A stretch of DNA of 64,000 nt from Onchidella celtica (Eukaryota; Mollusca; Gastropoda; Systellommatophora; Onchidiidae): contig OZ007575.1 in assembly GCA_963931925.1 (NCBI GenBank), forward strand, positions 36,938,999-37,002,998, given 5' to 3'. Position numbers and translations under genes: made by a program. The first letter of the stretch is position 1, and every line of letters starts with the position of its first letter. The notes under the pieces were generated by a model. That model saw nothing but the letters and a program-made list of their open reading frames with translations. It was not told the origin of the DNA and did no database searches. Shown here in pieces: positions 19,821-31,409 of the stretch.

Positions 19821-22426
19821 GGTCCGATCCGTAGGACCTTCTAACTTGCAGCCACCTTCAATTTTCCCTAACGTACCTCCATCCTGCTGTAGTTCTACAC
19901 AACCAAAACCACGGACAACAAATAGTTCAACTGGGGTCAGGAATGCGGTGCAAGAAATAGACCAAATGAAGGATTTCAAAATCCAGGATACTCTATATAT
20001 GGAGACATTTTTTGACAAAGTGAGAGAAAAGATTTCTCATCTGGGTTATGTAGCCAATGATCTCAGATCTGTTGTTTTTCTCAGCAAGGAGCGTAATGCT
20101 CCAATTCATAAATTTTCAGTTTTCCTCTCAGTTTCTGTTGTGCAAGATGGGGTGATCACTGAACTTACTTATGATGCCTATAGGCAACTGATGAAAGTCC
20201 AACATTCAAGTATGAAAGGATCTTTGTCGTGCTGGAGCCAATTTGATGAGCTTGTTCGTTTCATCACAGCAGCCCCTGATGATTCGGATTCCAAGAATGA
20301 GGAAAAATTCGCCTTCGTCAATCGCCAGATCGACCTGCTTAATGGCCCTAAGAACACGCGTGTATACAACATGAATGACTTCTGTTCTGCTTTTTCATGG
20401 TTTTCAACTTCACGATCACTATACAACCAGATTCGAAGCAGCTTGCAACTTCCATCAGTGTCAACGTTGAGAAAATTGACCGGTGTGGCAAAAAATGTGA
20501 ATGATGAGGCACTCTTTAAGTCATACTTTCAGAAGAAAGAAGAACGATGTAAGGGCTGTGTCATCATAATAGATGAAATTTATATCAAAGCTTCTCTCAC
20601 TTATAAAGGGGCTATTCTTTTTGGTTATGCAGCTGATCAACCAGGAAAGGTCGCAACTACATGTATTATGGTCAAATGTTTTTTCAGTGGTGAAAAGTTT
20701 TTAGTGAAGCTTGTTCCTTGCCATGCGCTCACATCAGCCTTCCAATTTCAACTTGTGCTGGATGTGTTAACTGTACTTGAAAAGTGTGGTGCCCGTGTCA
20801 ACGCCATCATCAACGACAACAACCGTGTAAACCAGTCTTTCTTTAAAATGTTCGCCAAACGTTCTGTAGACACCCCTTGGATTGTACAATCTCCTGCTAG
20901 TCCCCAGCAGTCAATATTTTTGCTCTATGACCCGGTTCACTTGCTCAAAAACATTCGCAACAACAATGATGAAGCTAAGATTGCTAGATGGGAAGATCTA
21001 AAGGACTTGAGTAACCAGGAGAATGACACTCTAGTGAAATTGTCTAAACTGACAAAGTCTCCATCTCACCAAGTAACATAGAGAAGCAGAAAGTGTCTCT
21101 TGTCTTGAATGTGTTCTGTGATCAAACTAGCACAGCGTTGAAAACATCATCAAAATCCTGTCCATCATGGGTGACCACAGCAGCTTTCTTAGACATGGTA
21201 GTGTCATTATGGAAACTACTCAACTGCAAGAGTAAGCTCCAGGGTATTCGACTGCGAGATCCTGACAGACAAGTGATAGATGACAGCGAAGCTGGTGAAA
21301 AGGCTATCAACTTTTTGCTTAAGTGGGCTGATCGTGCTAAGAACATGGGACCTAAAATTCCAAGGGAGCAGTCACTGACAAAAGACACTTCCGAAGCCCT
21401 TCATTGGACATGCCGATGTTTGGTAGATCTTTCCAGGCATTTACTGAATACGACAACAGCAGACCACCACGATTATGTATGTTTGGGGTTTTTCCAGCAG
21501 GATGACTTAGAACGTCATTTTGGACATTTCCGCATGTCTGCAGGATGCAACTTTTACCTCACCGCCGAAGATGTGTTCAATGCCCACTCGATTGACAAAA
21601 CCCAATTTATGCTTCAGAATCATGAAGATATAGACTACAAGCAGGCCCAACATTCTTGCAACCTGTGCGACAAATCTTTGACTCCTCAGGAGTTGAGTCT
21701 GCTGGATGATCTGCCACAAATGACCACTGTCATTACGTCAGATGAAAAGCTGAGCCTTTTCTACATAGGGGGATATGTGGCTTCTAAGCATCCTGAGCTT
21801 TGTGACATGGACAATGAAAACAGAGACGAAATCGAAGTAGACAGATTCCTCCAAACCATCGACCGTGGCGGGCTGCATCGACCCAGTACAGCGCTCTACA
21901 CATTGACACTGTTGGCATATGTTTTTTTCACCACAACACCAGAAAAACTGTGCAGAAACAGACTCATCAAATTGTTGGCAGATTTCCCTGGGTTATTCCA
22001 CATTGACATTGTAATAACCAAAGCCGCCCTCATGCGAATTGTCAACACCTTCATGAAGCGATTTGCTACAAACTCTACAACCGGCAACAATGGACAGGAT
22101 AAGAGGAAAATTGCCAAGTTGTCCTCTGCAAGTAACAAATGTTAAGGCAGTCAGTTCCAGAAAATTGGCACCACCAGCCCAAATCAAGGTAGGATTACAT
22201 ATTTGTGACTCATTCGTCAATGTAGATCTTACTACTAGGTGTTTGTAGTCTCTCATGTGTTTGTCGTCTCTCATGTGTTTGTTTTTAATTTTGTGCATTT
22301 TTAAAAAAAATATTCTATCACTTTACTTCTGCTACCAATGCTGCCATTACAGACATCACTACACTGCCACCAGCATCTTGCATCACATTATAACATTACT
22401 ACTTGATACTCATATTATTGTCTCTC

Positions 22427-22671
22427 CCCCCCCCCCCCCCCAACCACATACCGGTACTACTACTACTACTACTGTTATACTATTAATACTATTACTACTA
22501 CTACTTATACTAACTACTACTACTACTACCACTACTACTACTACTACTACTACATGTATCTTTCTATGTACCAATGACACAATGATTAATTGGTGGACAG
22601 TGAGGAGGGGGAGAGTAAGAAGGGAGAGAGAGATAGAGGATGATTGGGGAGAGAGAGAGAGAGAGAGAGAT

Positions 22672-22708
<37 letters not shown>

Positions 22709-22747
22709 GGAGTAAGAGTAAGAAGAGAGAGAGAGAGAGAGAGAGAC
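22427..22747. repeat. Simple repeats: poly-C, (ACT)n and (GA)n
   Basis: A poly-C run lies at about 22427-22441, ACT/TAC triplets at 22454-22553, and GA dinucleotide blocks at 22620-22747. Long reading frames across them on both strands are low-complexity artefacts. Confidence 0.9.
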
Positions 22748-23039
22748 TGCCCGACAATCTCCGTAGCCAACACGGCTTGGTAGTAGATCTAGGCCTAGCC
22801 CTGCATAGCCTGTCCGCGCCGGACTCCACGCAAATGTAGGTCACGGGCTGTTATCAGGCCTGTTACTATGGTAGGCCTCGACACAAACCCAAACACATCA
22901 TTTCATCACACAAAGCAAAGTTCAGACAATGCCTATGTGATATATGTTTCAATGCTCAGCCAAAGGTGAATATATTTTTGACTGAAAAATTGGATATTTC
23001 AGATATGCTGTCTTTGACAATGTGTAAATCTGAGCAGTT

Positions 23040-23656
23040 GCCCCCAATTGATTGTGTAAAGAGAAAATGTGGACGGTGTGGATGTGATAGTGTGAAAGAT
23101 GAATTTTTTTAGAAAGTTGGAAGACAGGCTTGAAACTCGTGTTTCAGATTCTGCTTGGATGGAATATTGTAAAGGAAGGTAGGAAATCAAAAATGGAAAA
23201 ATTGTTACAAAGAGTTACTTTGCGGGAACTCCTGGATGAACTGTTTGCTGAACTGAAACCGTTGGCCCTTCATCGGTTTAACAGTAGACGGCAAAGAGAC
23301 CAGTATAAACTGTTGAAGGCCAACATCCCTAAGGAAGAAGTTTTGCTGACTCTTGACTTTGCAGAGAATTATCTTTGCAAAGTACAAGATGAAGCTCAAA
23401 GTGCTTACTGGTCTTACACTCAGGTAACTGTACATCCAGTAGTTACCACATTTAAATGTCCATCGTGCAATGACAATATTGTTCATCATCTTGTCTTCTT
23501 GATTGATGATTTAAAACATGGCTCACGCATTGTAAATCTTTTGTACAAGAAAACCTTGTCTCATTTGATGTCAATGATGAGCCTTCAGAAAATATTTGTC
23601 TTCTCTGATCTTGATCACGTTGGCAAAAACATTAACATTGATGAACCCCTTTACTG
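23040..23656 (+). pseudogene. Transposase-like protein, family A, copy 1 (fragment)
   Basis: Translation shows CVKRKCGRCGCDSV in one frame (23045-23175), then in another LHRFNSRRQRDQYKLLKANIP, LTLDFAENYLCKVQDEAQSAYW, YTQVTVHPVV and HHLVFLIDDLKHGSRIV. This arrangement of an acidic FAENY motif, SAYW/VTVHP and a later FSD motif is familiar from large uncharacterised mobile-element proteins of cnidarians and molluscs. I read it as an RNase-H-like (DDE) core, but the superfamily name is not known to me. At least two frameshifts, and the C-terminal part is missing. A related copy lies at 44200-44530. Confidence 0.55.
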
Positions 23657-23954
23657 AACTGTGTGGTTCTGATGAAGATGTACAACAATCACAAAATTTA
23701 CGACTTTTCTTGGGAAATGTTTGATTGCATTGGCCATGAGGTGAAGCTAACCCTGAATGAAAGAGCCAGCAATCAAAGAGTTCAAGTTTTCACTTCTTTT
23801 GACACATCTTCTTTGTGAATTTCCAACAATGCCTCAGCTTAGTTTTATCTATTTATTGTCAGCATCATCTTTTTTGTTATATTATACGGAGTTCGTTTGC
23901 ACGAGCTGCCCTTGGGAAGAGGTAGTAAAGACTTCTAAACTTCTTTAAAAGTTG

Positions 23955-25345
23955 CAAATGTAGCTGTAGACGGTGAGAGTAAAGTGAAAAAGAGAGACAA
24001 GGAGCTAAATGTGAGGATGGTGTCATTTGAAAGGAGCATCGGGAGAGGGAATGGTGCGCTCACTAAATTTGCAATGCACGTGAACAGTCCAGCGGCAATG
24101 ACCAGAAAAAGCTACAGAAAGGTTTTCATGAAAATTCATGCAGCTTCTCAAGAAGTAGCAGAGGAGAGCATGCTCAAAGCATCAAGAGCGGTGAAAAAGA
24201 AGAAGCAGAACGGAGATGGTGATCTAGATTAGATCAAGTTGTGGATGTTTCCATGGGTGGAGCGTGGCAGAGGAGAGGGTATGCGAGTCTTCACGGGGTC
24301 GTGTAGGTAGACACTGGAAAGTGTCTTGATGTAGAGACTCTTTCAGACATATCGATGGTGTTATGCTCTAACTGTGTAACTGGAAAAAATTGACCAACTC
24401 ATTTTTTTAGCTAAAAATTGTCACCACGCCTATCTAGGGGTTCCCTATTCAAATGGGAAGTCTACACGCACTAAATATAGCAAAATTGAGCTTCGAAGCC
24501 TTAAATAGAACAATTCTAACCGTGTATGTGGCTGTTCTAATCGTATAACTGATTTCTGTGGCGGAATTTTGTTGTGCTCTAGTCATAAGTGCCTGACAAT
24601 ACTTTGTGTGATAACCGCATAACAGGATTAGATTAACCGGCTTAAAGACCTGCATTTAAAAAAAAAATATTTATTACGACACAATGACACGTTTTGTTTG
24701 ATTAATTATTAATTAATACGACCAAAAAGATATAGTCCTGTATAAAAAAACTCGCAAAAAGATGTTTTTTTCTCCTGGAAAACAATCCCAAAGCCAGTAA
24801 CACGGTTAGAGTACAACACCATCGATATGTAATGTATGTCGTCATTGGGAGGATAGGAAGGAGAAAGAACCTGAGGCATATGAAAAGTGGAAGGCTGAAC
24901 ACAAGTGCAAGCTGAACAACAAAGGCAGGGCCGGGGCGATGGAGGGTGAAGATAGCGTTAGAATTTTCGGCAGATCAGAGTAAAGGCTGGGATTGAGATT
25001 TACAGAATATTAAGGTGATGGGGACTCCTCTTCCTTCAAAAAAGTAAGGGACTCATAACCTTTTGGAAAGGATACCGAGATCGTCAAACTAGAATGCGTG
25101 GGACACATTCAGAAACAGTGCGGCAACAGATTGCGGAGATTGAAGAATGAGAGAAAAGGTGTCAAGCTGAGTGATGGGAAAGGACTGGGAGGTTTGGGCA
25201 GATTGACAGACAAGAAGATTAACACACTGCAGAACTTCTATGGCATGGCAATAAGGCATAATAGTGGAAATCTAGAAGAGATGGTGGAGGCGGTGAACGC
25301 TGTACTTGCTCATGTAGCGTCAACAGAGATAATACCATAGCATGA
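23955..25345 (+). pseudogene. Mutator-like transposase-domain gene, copy 1 (decayed)
   Basis: Segments occur in the order expected for the Mutator-like transposase domain family common in invertebrates. VSFERSIGRGNGALTKFAMH and NSPAAMTRKSYRK lie at 23984-24232. EAYEKWKAEHKCKLNNKGRAG and EYYGDGDSSSF-type sequence lie near 24860-25040. LECVGHIQKQCGNRLRRLK, GKGLGGLGRLTDKKINTLQNFYGMAIRHN lies at 25098-25340. The central part between 24235 and 24840 is replaced by unrelated sequence, and stops interrupt the 24.9-kb segment. Non-functional. Confidence 0.7.
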
Positions 25346-25794
25346 CAATTGCCTTAGGTCCAGAAAGTTGGTGCGATTACCAGATAGATAAGGCAACTTA
25401 CAAACACAAAATGGTCTGCCTGATGCTGTGATCGAATATAAGCCTTGTGTTTGATGATTTAGCCGACAAGGAGCTGCGGTCTAGATGCTTGCATGGAAAA
25501 ATGAAAATTTGAACAAATTAATCTGGGAAAAGTGCAGCAACGAGTACTTTGTTGACAGGTATACTGTTCAGGAGGCTGTTTGGAGTGCAGTTAGTTATTT
25601 AAATGATGGATACAGTTCAGTGAAAAATATTTATGCAAAAATTGGAGTTGCGGAACTAAAGATCTGATGCCAACGCAGGAGAATGATACTTCCTCCCAGC
25701 GCTGAGATCCCAGCGGTCACCACGTCAATCCCGCAAGCACCGGAACCAGACATGGTGCCTGTTCAGCCATCAGTTTTCAGCCTCTCAAAGCAAG

Positions 25795-27160
25795 CTGTTG
25801 TATTTTTCTTCTTTGGCAGCTCCATCAGAACCCTCATCTCCTCGTCTCCCCACCACCATTACCGACTTGAACAGTCTATCTTCTCTCTTTGAGGGTTTAA
25901 ACTGCAAGATATGCCGTTTGCCAAGACTGTCCCTAATACAGGGCAGGGGTTCTAGGGCCTATGCTGTTCATCTCCAGGTATACTGTACCAGCTGTTGCTC
26001 TCCGAAGTCATCAACCCCAGGCCTATGACATGAACAGGAGGTGTGTTGCCACAGGCCTTACATCTGGGATAGGTTACTCTCGACTATGTCGTCTTAGCGA
26101 GGACCTTGGCATGCCTTTAATGCATGTAAAGACTTACCAAAGTCACCTGAACAACATTTTTATTCATACGAAAGACCTTGCAGCTGACTCTGCAACAGTC
26201 AAGACAGAAGGTCTTTGATTATTACAGGGAGAAAGATCCAGAGGCATTTGGGGAAGACGACATACTGGACATTGCTGTCAGTTTTGATGGCACATGGCCG
26301 AAGCGTGGTCACACATCCAAGCTCGGTTGTGGTATGGTCGTTGAGGTCATGACAGGACTAATCATCGACTTCCATGTGATGTCACTTCATTATCAGGTAA
26401 CCAGTTTGACTTAGTTTTCTAAGGATTGAATGAATTCAGTTCCATATTGATATTGTGTGCTTGTTTTATGCTTTGACTGTGTCTATACTATCCTGAGATA
26501 ACCATGCTGTAATTGCAGAACAGGGACATACATGTATTTGTGAACACCAATGGCTTTGAAACTGAAATCAGAAAATTCTGAAAAAGATAGAAAGAAGCGG
26601 GGCTTCAGATGTAGCTATTTGCTTTATAATTATAGTCTGCAGCTTCATTTTGAAGGTCATAACGATTTATACAATTCTCTTTTATCATATTGCAGCAAAT
26701 TTTTTTCCTTCTACCGTCTACTCAAAATTATTTGTACATCTTTCCCTTCAGTTGTGCTCGACGACAGGCCACAAGCTGAAGTGAAAACAAGATCAACCAC
26801 AATATATGAGCAGTGACTGCAAGATTATCAGGCGAAGGGCCTCTGCACCCAGAATTATGCTGGATCATCAGGTGGGATGGAAGCTGAGGCCGCCCTGATG
26901 GTGTGGAAGAGATCAACACAGCATCATTTGCGGTACACCACACTTGTTGGTGATGGTGATACCAAGACCTTCCTCTCCCTGACGAAAGAGAAAACCTATA
27001 GAGAGATTCTTATACGCAAAGAGGAGTGCATGAACCATGTTGCCAAGTGCCTGAACTCCGGCCTTCGCTCACTGAAGACTTCCCTGAGCAAACAGTCCAT
27101 CAATATTGGAGGAAGTCTTATAGACATAAGTGAAATTATAATATACAATGAAACCTCGCT
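25795..27160 (+). pseudogene. Mutator-like transposase-domain gene, copy 2 (decayed, with intron-like gaps)
   Basis: Recognisable blocks are MNRRCVATGLTSGIGYSRLCRL (26030), VFDYYREKDPEAFGEDDILDIAVSFDGTWPKRGHTSKLGCG (26220-26330, carrying the DGTWPKRGH motif), and GGMEAEAALMVWKRS, YTTLVGDGDTKTF, CMNHVAKCLNSGLRSL (26877-27080). CAG|GTAACC at 26395 looks like a splice donor, and a polypyrimidine-CAG follows at 26518 and 26750, so part of the break-up may be introns. The N-terminus is frameshifted. Same family as the previous entry but a different sublineage. Confidence 0.7.
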
Positions 27161-27199
27161 ATACCGCCAGCTTTTCGCCATGGTACGGATCTGACACCT

Positions 27200-28830
27200 A
27201 TAAAAAGTCACGAAAAATCTCGTTATACTGCCATCCACCAACAGTTTAACAGTTACATTCATAACTTGAGTATCCAACGGAAATTTGTTGTTTTTCAGTT
27301 TCTAACCTCAAATAACACTTTATGTTGTGAAAGTTTCACTGTTTGGATAGTACTGCCATAACTAAATTGCTTTTATCATAGATACATAAAGGCTGTTTCT
27401 CAATGTTTTTAGCATCATTGTAAGCAGATTTGGACATGAATAATGCAGTGAAAGAATTTTTAAAATCCATCAATTCTATCAAAAGTTACGCCATTTTCCA
27501 ATCATTTTTTTCGATTTTCTCTAAATAGCTATTTTTTGTCCAGGCCTGGTGCGAGATTTAATCCTGTGACATAACTACTGGTGCTATGATAGTGAAATTT
27601 TTGCACAGATATTCAGTAGATAATAAATTATGCCTGAATAAAAAGATATTTGCAGTTTTTTTATCTTGTTTTGGCTGTTTTGACATTTTGTATACTGGTG
27701 TATATATTTCCGTACATCTCAAAATACTAAAATTTCAACATGACATAAAATTTTTACTGTAAAGCCCAGCCAAAGATCCTTCCATAGAAGCATAAAAAAG
27801 GCTTAGATTTCTATATAAACTTTACTGCAAAGTTTCAGTGTTCTAGGTTTAAAATTATGACAGAAAAATTGATTTTTAGTGATTTTTCATATTTTCAAGA
27901 TGGCTGCCGCAGCCACCTAAGTTTGGGTTGAATTTTGAAATTTTCCTCAAATTTACTCTTTCTTGACCCATAAGTACTATTTCAATCATGTCTCATGGTA
28001 AATTTATCAGAATTAAGGAAATTTCTCCCAAGCATGTATACCCCTCCCCCACCCCCAAGGACTACTGTACCACCCCCCACGCTTCTTTTGACCTTTTTTT
28101 CACCAATCAAAAGTTCTTGTCTCAATTTTTTATTCAATACCTTGCAAGTTTAATGTACACGATATAAAGAGGCTGGCCCATGATAGAGAGGGATGGAAAG
28201 TGTTTGTTGGTGGCCTATACTCTGATCCAGGGTGAGAAAGGCAATGATGATGATGATATGTTAAGGTTGATACAAGTGTTGCCATTTCCCACATTTTACC
28301 AAAAAAATCAATTTGGCAGATGAATTTTGGCCTATGTGCAGTCAAGCAAGATGAAAATCCATTAAGCGCCGTTGCCATAACTCGATACCCATTTTATTTC
28401 AGGGTCCCCAAAAACTAACAGGCCAGCAAGACGCTGCTGTGCAATGCTCATGGTCTTCTTCAACACACTGCCAACAGATGTGACTCACCTCCTTCACCTG
28501 TTCTCTGATTCTTGCCCCGCCCAGCCAGAATAAAAACTTGACTGTTTTCATACATGGAATGTGACCAGGACATGGTTCCAGTGAACCAAAAACTGCCAGT
28601 GGAAACACCAGAAGGCTGGAGGAGCCACTTTGCTGAGGCCAGGCAAAGCTGAGCAAGTTTGACATCATCACAGTTACGCAAAAGATGTTGGTGAATGTGA
28701 AGAAGTCTGTTAAAGGCTTCTATTTTGCTAGTTGTCCATTCAAAATCCTTGGTATTCGAGAAGCAGTCTATTCAACGATCATCCAAGACTGATCTGGTAG
28801 AGGGAAACTTGGAATGGTCGCTTCCTGAGT
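27200..28830. other. Non-coding region with one weak transposase-like trace
   Basis: No sustained reading frame. Around 28465-28520 the + strand reads THLLHLFSDSCPAQ, which resembles the HLFSDSCxGQNKN motif of some DDE-type mobile-element proteins, but the flanks give no support. The remainder is AT-rich. Confidence 0.35.
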
Positions 28831-28836
28831 TCAGTC

Positions 28837-29575
28837 GTGTCAAAACCTATGTCTAAAGCAAATCAGGGGTTACGTCCATCCCTGCGTACTGATGTGACCA
28901 GTAGGGACAAGAAGAAATACGTCGGCCAGCTAATGACTCTTGATGACGGTACTGCAATGAGTATTGGGTTTAGGGAGGTGGCTACAGAAGATGCACAGAC
29001 ACTTCTGGAGATAATAATACAGATGTTGGAGGAATTGGGAGAGATGATTGGAGATCATTCTGTAAGTGAAAAAGAGGACACATTTGAGAAATGTTACGAA
29101 ACACTTGCTCTACAATTTCAGATCGAGCTAGTATGATGAAATCGTTTAACCATCACTTCAATCTGTTGCCCAAGTCAGAATTGGGTGAGACTGTATTCAC
29201 AAATTTTTTATATTGTAATGCTCATTTTTTGTTGGGTCTATCTAATGCCTGTGAGCCAGCATCGAAAGAGGTGGAACATGAATTTGAGGAGGAGCTTTGG
29301 GTCGTGATAAAAGTGCACTATTTAGAAACTGGGGTGAAGGTCAAGGAGCCACAGCTCGGTTAATTCGCACAGCAGCAAACTGTCTTGGACCACGTGGAGA
29401 TGAAAAGAGTGGCATGAGGGAAGAATGGTTAGTTTTTTGTGACAAGGAGAAAGTAAAGAGTACAATTACTACATGTAGAAACAATAGATTTAATAATTTT
29501 TTCCGAAATGGAGAGGCAGTTTTTACGGGAGGAAATCTAGAAGTTCCTGCAGAGCAGCACATCAGGCAACAATAA
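28837..29575 (+). pseudogene. Mobile-element protein, family B, copy 1 (central part)
   Basis: Frames 28837-29136, 29091-29363 and 29297-29575 overlap and together give TLDDGTAMSIGFREVATEDAQTLLE, LYCNAHFLLGLSNACE and ATARLIRTAANCLGPRGDEKSGMREEW, then NNRFNNFFRNGEAVF. Copy 2 has the same order (GTARLLRTTAKAFIARGCDKSG, then NRYNIIFYEAAAVF). The family is widespread as uncharacterised proteins in invertebrate genomes as far as I recall, but I know no established function or superfamily. Two frameshifts. Its C-terminal part appears displaced to 30560-31020 by a pogo-like segment. Confidence 0.55.
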
Positions 29576-29989
29576 GAAATTAAAGAGTGTTCTGATGGAT
29601 GTTCAAGACATGTGGCGACAGTGAAAAGCGGATGATTCTGTGCTTGAAAAATACCTGAAATGTTTGCACTTTAATGAAGATTTTAAGAGACTAAAAAGTG
29701 CTATTGTTGGAATGTGGTCGAAACGCGAAGATATACGCATTAAGAAAGACAGATATGGCATTACTCGACTTGAAACCTCTGCATTTGACATTAATGTTGA
29801 CGATGATTATGTACTACAGATATTGCAAAAATCAGCAGCCAAACAAATGCCACCAGAAATCCCAGATGTTCATCACAGTAACACTGCCACACATAAACCT
29901 CTGGTTCCTGACGTGAAAGAATCCAATTACCTCCAATTTGATATTAAAAGACATCAGAGACACCTCAAAACCACACAGAACGAAAATGT

Positions 29990-30310
29990 TCTGTAAAGAA
30001 CATGAATTGACCTACTATGTTTTGCCAGCTCATGCATCTCATATTGTCCAACCACTGGACCTGGCGTGGATCCTTGAAGGGAGAATGGAAAAAGGCAGTC
30101 AGAGATTTCAAGGCCATCAACAGGGTTGGATCAGTCATGAAAAGAACATTCATGACAGTATTCCAGTCTGCATGGACAGCAGCCTACACTGGTGCAAAAT
30201 TCATAAAGGCATTTGCATCAGTGGGCCGGGCACCTTGGGATCCAGAAAGACCATGTTATTGCAAACGTGAGATGAGCCAGGTCTATGGCAAAACATTTTT
30301 TCCACAGCAA
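29990..30310 (+). pseudogene. pogo/Tigger-type DDE_1 transposase fragment
   Basis: LTYYVLPAHASHIVQPLDLA followed, after a one-base shift, by WKKAVRDFKAINRVGSVMKRTFMTVFQSAW and FIKAFASVGRAPWDPER. This is the C-terminal third of the DDE_1 domain (LPAHxSHxxQPLD, then AWxxA...GF...GIxPW). The upstream ORF 29640-29996 may be its N-terminal part, but I could not confirm this. No first catalytic Asp block was found. It sits between two pieces of family B and is probably an insertion. Confidence 0.65.
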
Positions 30311-30359
30311 AAAGACTCTGAACCTGCCATGCTCATCCCTGAAACTGAATCAGTATGGG

Positions 30360-30560
30360 CATCATCCTCTTCTAATCCTGAATCAGCTCTTGAATTGAAC
30401 TATCCTCTCCCAACTGAATCAGTTCTTGAGCCATCCTCCCCCATCCCTGACTCAATTCCCGAACCATCCTCCCCCCTCCAAGAATCAGCACCTGGACCAT
30501 CCTATGCCCTCCCTGAATCAGTTCTTGAACCGTTATCCCCCATCCCTGACTCCTGACTCA
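30360..30560 (+). repeat. Degenerate Pro/Ser-rich coding minisatellite
   Basis: Units of about 30-39 bp encode variants of PESVLEPSSPIPDS in tandem. They are imperfect and diverged. The tract links the DDE_1 fragment with the C-terminal family B piece. Confidence 0.65.
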
Positions 30561-31090
30561 GATCCCGTTGTTGATGACCATGCAAAGACATTTGTTTTTT
30601 CTGTGATGTCACGGCAGGACATTGTTGATCTATCACTAAATGAAATTGCCAAGAAGTTTCAAGTTGTCTTGAAGCGACAGCTCTCAGATTTTTTGACAGG
30701 GGGTGTTTTTGAGGAGGCTATTGATCCCACTACCAAAGAGATTCCTGACACTTGTCCTCTCACGAAGCTTGTCGGAGAGAGACTTTTTGGAGATTTAGAT
30801 TATGACATTCTCAGAAGAAGGCATGCCAACACACATCACCGTACAACAATGAATATGTGGAAACAAAACAGAATCCTGGTTGAGTAAGAAGAGTTCGCAG
30901 CCAAAAAAAAAAAAAGTTCGCAAAGTAGGGCAAGCCTCATAAATGCAGCAGTAAAAAATGGATCTTTATTGCGAAAGAAACATAAACAACAACAAATCAA
31001 AGTACAGGACCAAATCAAAGAAAAGTTAACTGTTCTATTACAACATGGAAAAAAATGTTTCTAAGTCAATAAAATCTTTGAAACACAATA
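30560..31090 (+). pseudogene. Family B C-terminal piece with poly(A)-like end
   Basis: VMSRQDIVDLSLNEIAKKF, CPLTKLVGERLFGDLDYDILRRRHANTHH and MNMWKQNR are followed, beyond a stop at 30885, by lysine-rich sequence. An AATAAA signal lies at about 31069. The LTxxxGERxFGDLDxxxxRRxxA block is, to my recollection, the C-terminal block of the same proteins whose central part lies at 28837-29575. Order and orientation agree. Confidence 0.5.
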
Positions 31091-31409
31091 ACCTTTTTGT
31101 TTATTGACCGATTTTGCTGAAATCATTTTTATTCTTCATAGTTTTGCGAGCTCTTTTTGAAAAAGTATTCAAAAACAGCTTTCAAAACCTTGGAATTTTT
31201 CACTTGTGGTACCGAGTACCGGGCAAACCCTTTTCCATCTAACATCACATCCTTGAAGTAGGAGTACTTTCTGTTACATAGTGTATTTGTTTCATTCTTT
31301 TGCTGTGGTAAAGTTTTCAAAACTGAATATTTAGCCATTCACTGTGGTGTCTTTTTAACGGTTGCTGGTCTTGACTTCGCATCGGAAATTGAGGGCAAGC
31401 AAAGGACTC

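Larger units (their letters stand above)
18536..22145 (+). pseudogene. P-like (THAP9-type) transposase, split by LTR insertion and a frameshift
   Basis: The THAP DNA-binding exon starts at 18536: CCGFGC, a TLYRFP segment, WVMSLPNK, then CALHF, giving a C2CH zinc finger. It ends at about 18758. After an inserted LTR, the body begins near a splice-acceptor-like CTAACTTGCAG at 19851 with PPSIFPNVP, which matches the post-THAP region of the family. The catalytic region contains IIIDEIYIKASLTYKG, an INDNNRVN segment and YDPVHLLKNIRNN. At about 21060 the frame shifts by one base, and the gene continues from 21093 to 22145 with FFQQDDLERHFGHFR, GGYVASKHPE and a basic tail. Both the insertion and the frameshift disable it. 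Terminal inverted repeats were not found for this copy, unlike the second P-like element at 58341-62279. Confidence 0.85.

Noticed and set aside
22255..22844. Proteins of 144-194 residues on both strands.
   Set aside because: Poly-C, ACT and GA microsatellites translated; no conserved part.
28130..28681. Minus-strand ORFs of 73-90 residues.
   Set aside because: No domain and no codon-level support; the only hint in the region is a weak + strand HLFSDSC motif.
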